From Branchiostoma belcheri (Eukaryota > Chordata > Leptocardii > Amphioxiformes > Branchiostomatidae): DNA of 64,000 bases. The stretch is taken from the NCBI RefSeq assembly GCF_001625305.1, contig NW_017803943.1, positions 1,058,862 to 1,122,861 of the forward strand, in the 5' to 3' direction. Under the pieces are notes generated by a model. It was given only the letters and a program-made list of their open reading frames with translations, was not told the origin of the DNA and did not search any database. This document shows, piece after piece, positions 23,267 through 33,200 of this stretch; position 1 is the stretch's first letter, and each line of letters begins with the position of its first letter. Both the position numbers and the translations under genes were made by a program.

Positions 23267-26200
23267 CTACCACCTCTCCATGGCAGACAGAAGAGACAAT
23301 TTTGGGCTCAGTTTAGACTCTGGCTGCAAGTAGCTCTTTAACAAGTCTCCTTCCTCATCTGACCAGCTGTTAAACTTGTCTTCATCCTTTTCTCGTACTA
23401 CAACTGTCATGTTATTGTCCCCCTTCAACGACTTGTTTCCGTCTTGTTTTGATAGTTGTCTACCTTGCGTGCATTTTTGTTTGGTCGTAGTTTTCTCAAA
23501 GATTACATAATCACTGCTGTCATAACGCTTGGTTGTTTGTGCTATGTTGAAAGAAAGTGTTCCTTGTGTTGCTGGTACAGATGTGTACTTTTCTTGGCTG
23601 TTGTTGGTAACTTTTCTGTACAGGTGAAGATGACCCTGAAGTCTTCTTTTCTGGTTCTTAAGATGTTTTTGTTTGGGTGGTAAGGTTTTTCGATCTGCAG
23701 AATAAGAGAGAGAGAGAGAGAGAGATTATAGAGTATGATCTCTCTGTCTCTTTGTCTACCTGTATCTAAATGTATATTTTTTGTCATCTTTTATCATTTA
23801 TGATAAGATAATATCCAGCCTGCACAGAAAGTACAGCTACCATCTAGTAGTAGTACACAAATCTTAATGGAGTTGGGATAAAGTATATGAAAAAAATAAA
23901 ACGGCCTTCAATATAGATACACAACTGTTACAGTAAATGTGTAGTATTAAAACGACAGACTTACAGAACTTGCGTAGGGACAGTGATCGTCGATCTGACT
24001 TATTTTCATCATCAGCCGTTGTTGGAACACAGGAATTCTGTGTTTTTGCAGGTTGAAACCAGTCTTCCACTACCTTGAAACACACAATAGCAAAAACAGC
24101 AAAATCAGCAGGCATAAAAATGTGTTATAATTGTGTACATCATATTGTGTACATTATACAGTGAGAAATAGATTCCCTTTTATCACAATAGCTTAGAGTT
24201 TTAAGAGGTTCCATAGCTTTTCATCCGAATGAGCTATACTGTGTAAATACAGTAATGTTACAATGTATGTATTTGTCATTCCTAACGGCAACTAACACCA
24301 GCCAAATTTTCCCAGTGCAGAAATAGCTTTACTATATACTATAGTTAAATAGTTGGTCACCTTCTGTGCCCATCCTATATTGCTGATTGCGTTGTCGTCA
24401 CTGAATTCTGGCAGTGTCTCTGTCCACTCTGCCCAGCCCTGGTCACACAGCTTCTTTATCCCTGATTTCTAAAGAAAAGAAGAAGACATCCAACTTCATG
24501 TATGTGTGATGAAAAGAAACAACATGTACCCGGTAAGTACGACATGCAGCAATGATGATGAAAAGAGAGTAACAAACCTTAAGACTTACAGGACATAATG
24601 ATTACTCACTGTCAGACTAGTCTGGGAAAGATTGACAGCTCGTAGTCTCTTGAATGGCACAGGCAGCCCACAACCTTGTCACTCAAATCTGCATTATCTG
24701 TAGAGAGATGGAAGAACGACTTGATTCTGCCACATTTCTGCCAATACTAATGACCATCAAGCAGTTTATCAGGCTAAATAGAAATGTAACATTTGCGAAG
24801 CAAATGCATCATGTTTACCTTCGGATATAGTCTGCTCTGTTAATTCTTCCTCATTCACATACATACGTGCGTGTACATGGTGACATGAGTCTAAATGCCT
24901 TCTATAAATCGCAACATTATGTAACCCAACACCAGTTACTATGGTGACAGACATCAACAAAAGAGGCCATTGGCCAGGTCAGAGGTTAGTGTTTGGAACA
25001 GAAGAAGAAGAAGAGGAAGAAGAAATGGAGCAAAAACAATATGTTTTCCTGCAGTAAACATAACTAAATGTAAAACAAAGTCATGAATGACCCTAACTGC
25101 CACACGAAAAAACGTGCATCCACACACATGCGCACATGCCCGTGCACACATACATACACGCACACGTGTGCACACGCTACTCACCTGCCAGATTGAAGAC
25201 CTCCATGCCAGCCGGTCCTCTCCCAAACATCTTGTACGGCAGGGTGACTCTCTGCACACCTCGTTGGGACAGGCAGTTCCCCTGCAGGCTTAGCTGGGTC
25301 AAACTTGGCAGCGGGGTAGGATTTTATAAAAAGTAAGAACACAGGAAAACATTTCAGCACCTTGGAGAAACACTATGGCAAAGCTACTGTTGGCTCCAAT
25401 TGACAAGTAAGCATATCTCTGGTGTTTTAGCTTAAAACTTGATCATATATAATTGTAATTCACTTTATCTTCATGGTTGCAAAATTTTACAGTCTGAGGA
25501 AAATGTTCACGGACCTTTATCGATATCTTTATGGTACTTGGAGTGGGAAGAAAGACAAATGATTAAAAAAATTGGGAATGATAAGTTAACAAAACAAAAT
25601 GGACAGTGAAAACCATGACCATAAAAGTACCATGAAAAAAATTAAGAATCACTGACAGTAATTTATTGATTAAATACATACCTAGACATCTGACTTATTT
25701 CTCCCAGAATGCCATGCTCATCTCCCAGTCCACATTTACTCAGGTCAAGCTGCTGTAGAGCTGCAGGAGGGACAATGTGACTTAAACAACAGACATGAAA
25801 GAAGCTTTCTCCTGAGAGATGGAGTATGGAGGAGAAAGGGTGATTTCCTTCCGTAGTAGTACATTGTACTTAGCAAAACTTTTAATGTTTAATTTTAAAG
25901 ATTACGATTAATATCCTACCTGTCATGTACTGAATCCCAGGTTGTAGATAGTCATTCAGCGGTAGAACCTGTCCCCTGATGGTTAGAGAACTCAGTACCA
26001 AGGCCCCATAGGCCTCACAGAACAGGCCGAGTGTCCTGGCAGCATCATCTGGCACTTGGAATCTTCCAGCATCCTGGACTGCCTGAAAACAGGACACAAC
26101 AAGATTCTTTAGAGATTTCAACCTCCGGGAAGTATGTAATGCATGATGATCACAATTCATAATAACTGTTGGAAGTGAAACTTTCAGATATCACATTAAC

Positions 26201-28037
26201 AGCAATGTTAAGAGTGGTGCTACAAGAAAAAAGATGGGAGATGGGTGATGTCACAATCATAATTCAGAATACAGTAACGTTATACCATTGTACCTAAGGG
26301 TAGTCCTTTGTGAGTGTAACAGCTGTTGTGTAACAGTATATTTAGCGAATCATATACCGAGTCCCAAATGACAAGTTTCCTTGTGATATTACCTTAAACA
26401 GCTGGTGCCCCACCACTTCTGGGAAGTCAACAAGGGAGTCCACCAAGTGGATGTTCTCAGCCACAAAGTCCAGGCAGAGGCTGAACAACTTTCTTGGTGC
26501 ACCGTTTACTCCAGAAGCATGTGAGCTACGTTGGTCAAGTTCTGCCAAAATGAAGGAAAAAATTAAGGTTGACATTGACAAAAATCAGTACAGGTACTGT
26601 ATTTGTGCATTAATCTCCCCCTACCCTTCTGACAAGACCACGCTACAAAAAACATGTTTACATCGTCATATTTCCTCACTCTAAATATTTAACACCAAAA
26701 CAAACACACCATAACAAATTGCCACACTCCTTCCTGTCACATACCTCTCCCTAGTCATCATGAGAAAAACATGGCGGCCCCCATGCAGCAAACCAAAAAC
26801 AGAACAGGTTTTGCTATACGCAAACATGTACATGTAATTGCCATCGCATACCAGTAAATGGTGCACACCCCAGTTTGCGTATAGCAAAACCTGTTCTGTT
26901 TTTGGTTTGCTGCATGGGGGCCGCCATGTTTTTCTCATGATGACTAGGGAGAGGTATGTGACAGGAAGGAGTGTGGCAATTTGTTATGGTGTGTTTGTTT
27001 TGGTGTTAAATATTTAGAGTGAGGAAATATGACGATGTAAACATGTTTTTGCGCGACCGGGGTCCGTGATAGTCCGTTGTAAAAAAGTGACAAAGGGGTT
27101 TTGAGGGCCCAAGTTTGATGTGACATTTCTCATAAACTGCCACGAAGTATCATTAAACATTAACATGGCTGAAGAGTGTAAGAAATGGTGATTTTGGGGT
27201 GAAAATTTCTTTTGGCTCCGAACCTTACTTCCGGGTATCCTTGCGCGCCAAGTGTAATCCGCCCGTTTGACCTAGATTTCGCTCTGCGCCTTCGTATGGG
27301 TGGATTTGCAACCCCTCGCGCCGTGGACTGTTTAGAAAATTACAGTACTAGAATTTTCTTTATAATTTACTCGGGTATAGTCAAGGCTTGGGTCTTTCTG
27401 CCAGCATCAGTCATTTCTGCCGGAAAATTTTTTTCTATGGGATTATCCTAGGCGAAAATTCGCAATTTTGGGCATTAATTTTGGAGTGAAAATAATGTTT
27501 TTTTCCGTTGATTTTACCAAACTTAAAAAGGTTGGAGAAACCAAACTCAGCTGGTCTTGTAGCTGAAGAGATATCCTTTCGTCCCATATACAGTTATTCT
27601 CCTTCCGAATTATTCCACGCCAGACACGGTCGCTAGATTTGAGGGTGTGCAGCTTCGAATAGAGGCCCCAAATAAACTGGGGTGTGCCCCCTAAATACCA
27701 TAATTGCCTACCTTAGGCTTTACTAAAATGTACATGGGAAGTGAGGAAAGTTGTGTAATGTGGCTTTCCCAAGGGCACAAGGCTGGTGACTTGACAGGAT
27801 GCGAACCCGGAACCTCTTGGTTCTGAGCCGAATACTCTGCCGTTACGCCACACCCCACAGCTATCAGACGACCATACCTGCACCAGGCGACTTCAACCGG
27901 GGCCGTTTCTCGGGCGGGCCCATCCCGTGTGCCGGCCGGCCCCGGGACCGCATCGTCCCGTCTCTGTGCCGCACGTAGAACGGTCCCGTCTCCGATAGCT
28001 GGTCAACGGCTTCCCGGGGAAACGTGTCGAAATACAT
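23267..28037 (-). CDS. LRRC42: Leucine-rich repeat-containing protein 42, with apparent 1-nt frameshift
   Basis: Family resemblance is clear: KLFSLCLDFVAENI with DSLVDFPEVVGHQLF, FCEAYGALVLSSLTIRG, LDLSKCGLGDEH, LTQLSLQGNCLSQRGVQ. Function of LRRC42 is poorly known. Coding exons (complement): 27878-28037, 26393-26541, 25920-26082, 25682-25760, 25185-25303, 24610-24697, 24361-24468, 23965-24073, 23267-23694. The sum is 1403 nt, one short of a multiple of three. In the sixth exon the frame runs through NADLSDKVVGCLCH and then breaks at 24649-24656; the next frame continues with FKRLRAVNLSQTSLT, exactly where the family has a leucine-rich repeat. As read, the protein would stop at about 251 aa; with continuous frame it would be 467 aa (human about 428). 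The start MYFDTFPREAVDQL matches the family N-terminus in position. The C-terminal exon is Lys/Ser/Thr-rich and ends in an acidic EEGDLLKSYL stretch. Confidence 0.88.
23705..23725. repeat. (GA)n microsatellite
   Basis: About ten AG units lie immediately upstream (in transcript sense) of the last LRRC42 exon. On the minus strand they form a CT-rich polypyrimidine tract beside the acceptor. Confidence 0.85.
24777..25075 (+). repeat. Dispersed repeat, copy 2
   Basis: Near-copy of 13575-13935 (shared blocks listed there), inside an LRRC42 intron. It ends in a purine-rich (AAG)n stretch at about 25000-25025. Confidence 0.75.
26648..27050. repeat. Perfect palindrome, 178-bp arms, 47-bp spacer
   Basis: The left arm 26648-26825 and right arm 26873-27050 are exact reverse complements over all 178 positions when compared by eye. 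The spacer is 26826-26872. Each arm contains ACATGGCGGC, close to a YY1-type word. It lies in LRRC42 intron 1, about 100 bp upstream (in genomic sense) of the second coding exon. It could be a very young foldback element, a hairpin-RNA source or an assembly artefact. Confidence 0.9.
27725..27865 (-). repeat. tRNA-derived SINE fragment
   Basis: Read on the minus strand it has a tRNA-like head with GTGGCGTAACGGCAGAG, then a B-box-like GGTTCGCATCC, followed by the GTGCCCTTGGGAAAG-type body seen at 43188-43345. No acceptor-stem pairing was found, so it is not a tRNA gene. Confidence 0.65.
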
Positions 28038-28471
28038 GCTGGCACTGCTGAAGTGTCGTTCAAGTCAAAACACATTAAAGAACTGTAACGTTAGATATAT
28101 TAGCGTATATCTATCCTGCAAAAGATCTTGGAAATTTCTAAAACTGCCGCCATTCTAGGAAGATTCTATTCATTGTAGGGGGTAACCTTAATATCTTGTT
28201 TTACTAGTAAATTGCACATCGACAGGTATTATCTGTGACGTTAACAAATAAAAAGTAAAAATATACTATATTTTTATACCTTAGATATAATTTGAATCTT
28301 TTTATCTTTATCTATTTCCATTTTAGTACCGAACATTTCCAACAATGATCCCCCGACTTTTGAAGTCGAACAGTCTAAAGGTTAAAGGTTGAATTCCTTG
28401 TCTGTAAAAAGGAGAAGGAAAGAATATCGGGTTGTGTGTATAATTGTACCGCATTAAAAGCACATTTTACG
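28038..28471. promoter_or_regulatory. Shared head-to-head promoter interval of LRRC42 and HSPB11
   Basis: Only 434 bp separate the two start codons, so both 5' UTRs and any promoter must lie here or overlap. The sequence is AT-rich in its middle. No TATA box could be assigned with confidence. Confidence 0.55.
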
Positions 28472-29762
28472 ATGCTTGACGTCGCTCTGGCCAGCGCCGG
28501 TGCCCAAGTCGTCCTGGCGACCTCCAGCGATGAGAATTTCCCTCCAGAAAACATCATTGACGGGTGAGAAGTGACGTTTTTTGCGTGGTTGCTATGACGT
28601 TCTCGGTGGGGAGGGGGGCGTCACCCAAACTGGTAAAAACTTGGTACCAAAAATTGTGGATAAAGCGATACTCTCTCATTAGCTTGATTTTTAATAAACA
28701 TAAAAAATATAAATCATGGTTTCGAAATTGCAAAAAGAATGACAAAAGACGTCATACTGTAGCTGTAGTTATTGAACTTCTGTCTTTTATTTAGTTTAAG
28801 GATTCAAAAGCAAAATTTACTGATTGAAAAGTATTTGATTATTCCCACCAGGAGCGGTTCCACGTTCTGGTTGACTACAGGACTGTTTCCACAGGAGTTC
28901 ATCATCAGTTTTACAAGTCTCATGAACATCAACAACATCAGGCTTCTCACTACCAATGGTCAGGATTCAATAATCCCTTTAATTAAGTTACTCCCTTTTA
29001 TCCATGCTAATATACTAAAGTACTACTATTGTGTGAGAAAAGTTAAGTATTCCAGATAAGACACCCCACGAGATGTATTCTAGTATTTGTTGTGTACAAA
29101 ATTATCTAAATAGATAACGTTATCATTAAATAAAAAATTGCTTGTTATATTGACCTACTAGTTGAAGGACTATCCATAGAGAGGAGTGTACAAAATGAGC
29201 CAGTCAACTTTGAGCCACTGACAGAAAAAGGTGAGCATTGTACAGATTCCTTTAATATAATTAGCCATTTTATATTTTTGCTGCTAAAAAAGTACTGTTT
29301 TTCAAATTGTAACATTCACATATACTTTTTATTCTTTGCTGCACTGTCTGTAATTTGTTGCAGATACAATTGTAACATGTAAATACTGTTTTCAAACCAT
29401 CTATTTCCAGTGCTGGAATTTGTGGAGGGAGAGTTGCAGAGTGAAGACATTCAGGTAAGTTCAGTCAGCCATTGTCTGTAATGTCTTTGTATGGTGAAGT
29501 GATTTTTAACTGAAGTAGGTGGGACATTTTGTCCAACATCCTCTCTGCAAACAGGACTCAAAAGCTTAAATAGGTTGGATAACCAGGCTACTCCTGTTAG
29601 CCCTGTACTGTATTAGTCTTGTCTAACACTTCTTTCATATTTTCTCTATGGCTGCAGGTTGATGCCACCACAGCTCACCATCTCCGCTTTGTCGTTAAGT
29701 CTGGCTTCGACCACTTCATCTCCATCCACAGAGTCAACGTCAATGGCTCAGCAGTGCATTAG
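28472..29762 (+). CDS. HSPB11: Intraflagellar transport protein 25 homolog (HSPB11)
   Basis: IFT25 is a small jelly-roll (discoidin/DOC1-like) protein of the IFT-B complex that pairs with IFT27 and is needed for ciliary export of Hedgehog components (family knowledge). Coding exons: 28472-28563, 28852-28958, 29162-29230, 29411-29454, 29658-29762; 417 nt, 138 aa, against about 144 in human. Diagnostic stretches are LATSSDENFPPENIIDG (residues about 15-31), STFWLTTGLFPQEFIISF, NEPVNFEPLTEK and the C-terminal HLRFVVKSGFDHFISIHRV. All introns keep frame with standard donors and acceptors. A plus-strand AATAAA at 30135-30140 is a candidate polyadenylation signal, only about 95 bp from the end of convergent PYROXD1. 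Presence of IFT25 implies Hedgehog-competent motile or primary cilia in the organism; this is inference. Confidence 0.93.
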
Positions 29763-30234
29763 ATTAATAATAATTAAGAAAAAAAGATATGTATACGACA
29801 GATTGATAACAAGTTCTGTAAGGATGATAGGACTGGGGTGTGCATGATGATGATGATGATTAATGATAACAAGTTACCTACATGTAGTGAAGTTCTGTAA
29901 GAATCTGTATATTTTCTGAGCTGTTATAATGTAAGTTAAAGGGTCTGATATATCGTACTTGTAAAATATATCTTGAAAATAGATAAATGGACAATAATGC
30001 GTTGGTTTTGGATTTTTAAACATGCGGTAAAGACTTTATCTTTTGTCAACAATTATTAGTCTTGTGTCACAAAATCTTTAACTTCAAAACATGATTTAAC
30101 ACATGATTACATGTTTTTTTGCACCTTGTAAGCCAATAAATAATCCATAAAACAGTAGTACATTTGCTCATACATTTAGCCATCATAAGGCAGTGAACAA
30201 TGGACGGAACACAGGACAGTTTGTGAGAATATTT
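29763..30234. other. Convergent 3' region of HSPB11 and PYROXD1
   Basis: No coding sequence. It holds the HSPB11 3' UTR and presumably the PYROXD1 3' UTR on the other strand, so the transcripts may overlap at their ends. A short (ATG)n run lies near 29845-29860. Confidence 0.5.
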
Positions 30235-33200
30235 CTAGTCAAAATAGTCCTCTATGTCAATGTTAGGGTCGAGTAAGTCCTCTCCGAAGGGACTGAGGTC
30301 CATCCCGTTAATGATGAGGTTCTCAAAGGTTTCCTCCAGGTCTGTGTCCCCGATCAGTACTGCCCCCTGCATCCTCCCACCCTGCAGTACCACCTTCACA
30401 TACTCCAGTCCTGCAAGAGGAGAAGAAAGAAAGGTCTCCCGTGCCCTTATGCAGAGTGTAGGGTGGTGCCCATATCCATTTCTGTAGCCCTTGGGCGACA
30501 CACAGTTGTGCAAAGCACTACAGCAGGGGGCTGGTAGTGCTGTGTTACACCACTGACTGCAATTACAACTGCATTACAACAGTACAATTCTTTAGATACA
30601 GGGTTTTCTTATTAACAGCAGTGTTTCTCTCATCTTGCTATTCTGCTGAGAAACAGGCACTACAGAAAACCCCATCAACAATTCAACAAAATTGTTTCCT
30701 AGATAGGATTACAGATGAACAGATACAAACCTTTTGTACACCTGAGTAGCAGCTCGTGATCTTTCCCCAGTCCCTGTGCATTATATCTTCCTAACAAGAC
30801 CACCTGTAACAAACATTTAGAAAATAATCAAGATAAAATAAAACAACACAACAGAAATATGCACAGAGATATGCTTTACTTCTCAAGTACTAAGTACATG
30901 TACAAACAACTCCGGACCTTGCCATAGTGCTTCTCCAAGGTGCTGAAATGTTTTCCTACATTTTTACTTTTTTTTTCTCTTCCAGCTTCACATCATTTAC
31001 TAACTTTTATTTCGCAACCTTTCTACAACCTTTATATCAAAATCCCAAAGCAGGAAAAACAAGACATGCCAGTTTAGCTGTTAAATTTTTCACTCTGATC
31101 GGAAGCAACAACTACACGTAGTCTGGATATCAACTTTCTTCTGGATATCAACTTTCTTTTGCGAAATCCTCTGTCTTTACTTAGCTAGCTAGCAAGAAAA
31201 TGCAAACAGCAGATTTAACATAAGCAAGACTTCTTGTCAGGCTTTGCCTTTCATACCTACAATCCATGGCCATACCTTGTAGTTGAAGAATTTAGTAACA
31301 TGTGCGAAGAGTTCAAAGCAGAAGTCCATGTCTATCTCCTCCCTGTCTCTGTCTGCCACCATACACTTGGCAGCATAGGAGCCCATCTGTCTAGCCTGGG
31401 ACCACAGCCTCATCTAAAGAAAATTTGTAAGAAAATACATTGATTCATTGCAGTATTTGCAAAGGGTGATACATTACACAGTCACGGGGACCAAGGATAA
31501 GAGGTCTTCTTAGACAAGTGGTCACACCATCATCATCATCATCAGTCGGCTGCAACGCAGGCGATCACAAGTCCATCACAGGTCACACCAGGAGATTCAA
31601 ATTATGGTTGTTATGACACTAATGAAAACTCTGTCTTGATGGTTACTTTTACCTGAAACCACTGTGGTGCAGGTTCCCATGATGCCGTGCAGACGTCACC
31701 AGCTGCGAAGACATCAGGGACTGAGGTGTGCATGTGATCATCCACTCTCAACCCCCCGTCTGGTGACACAGAAAACTGCACAAAAAACACAGCGTTTCAG
31801 AAATAAGGAAATTTGAATTAAAAAAAGCTGCATGCAGAGGAGCGAATCATGACTGCTGATGCTCTCATTAAAGTTTATCTGTGTTGATAACAGTCATTAT
31901 GGAACAAGGTGGTCATTACGGAATTTCTGAAATATCTAATTTTGCAACTCAAGATTTTTTATTACATACATTGTATTTCTTGAAAAACTGTAAGTTTCTT
32001 TACCTGTGCATTGTGGAGGAAGGGGCCAGTAGAAGGAACCACACCAGTAGCACTGACTACAAAGTCACAGCCATACAGTCTCTTATTGGTCAACAGTACA
32101 TAGACTGGCCAATCATCTGCAAGGGAGCAAAATTTCAATCAGAATCTCATTGTGCAACAGCATACAGACTCTGGCCAATCGCAAGTACATAGAACACATA
32201 AAAATAAAGGCATTGTTTTGGGGTTATTTCAAATGCTTCAAGCATGGAATGATGACAAAAATGTGATAAGAAACAGCAGTGAATGTGAACATGAGACAGA
32301 TTTCCTTATCCAGAATATTTTTGCATTGCTGCCTTGAAATTGCTTTCTCAGTGTCTAGTCACTGTTTTTCATGGAGGACATCTAAGTTGAAAAGCAGTGA
32401 CACTGAGAAAGCTAAATTGGCTAAAGAAAACACTTAGTGCCAAAAAAGCAGTTACTCAAGCAACTGGATATAATTTTGAAAACACTGGATATGATTTTGA
32501 AAACACTTAGTAAATCAATAAACCATGATGCTACTGAGAAAAGATATTTGGCTCCCTGACCGTTGTGTTCCTCTGTTCTTGAACTCCCAGGGAAGTTTTC
32601 AGCGGCTTGACCTGTTCTGGTGAACTCTTCTCTAGTGAGGACCTCTTGCACCTCACACTGGTACTCCACATGGACTTGGTGGGCAGACTGTGAAATACAT
32701 GCATTGTACAAGGCTGGAAATATTTTCTCCTTACACCAGTGCAGGTGACATGTTTGAAATTACCTGCAACAGACAAATTTTACCTTGCACATGTTTGTCA
32801 GAAAAGTAGAAGTTATATATCGTCTGAAACAAATGTAGAAGCAAAAGAAATGGTTTCTAATACAAAATTCCCGGGGAACTGTGTATTAGAAACCATTTCT
32901 TTTCTTTATCCAGATCAATTAAAGCAAAGTACAGCTGACCTGGTCCTGTTTCCCTTTCATTCTCCATCCTTCCTTCCAGTCTGGTCCAAGAGCACCTCCC
33001 ATTGCTGCATCTTCTCTCTTTGGACTGGCAACAGACGGCTCTAAAAATGAAATGGCAATAATATATAACACAGAAACAGGAGTACAAATGTATATGTACA
33101 AATATCTAATGACTTTTCCTGTTCAACTGGGACCATCAGGTATGTCAGAATTCTCCTTGCTACATGCACTGGTGCAATGGCCAAGTGGGTGGAGTGTTTG

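Noticed and set aside
24650-24690. Alternative acceptor after GACAAG to rescue the LRRC42 frame
   Set aside because: It would restore frame but delete residues aligned with the conserved repeat (NADLSDK), and the preceding tract is not pyrimidine-rich; the 1-nt deletion explains the data better, though RNA is needed.
27163-27190. ATGGCTGAAGAG start next to the palindrome as a separate gene start
   Set aside because: It reaches a stop after eight codons and there is no donor that extends it; it lies within LRRC42 intron 1.
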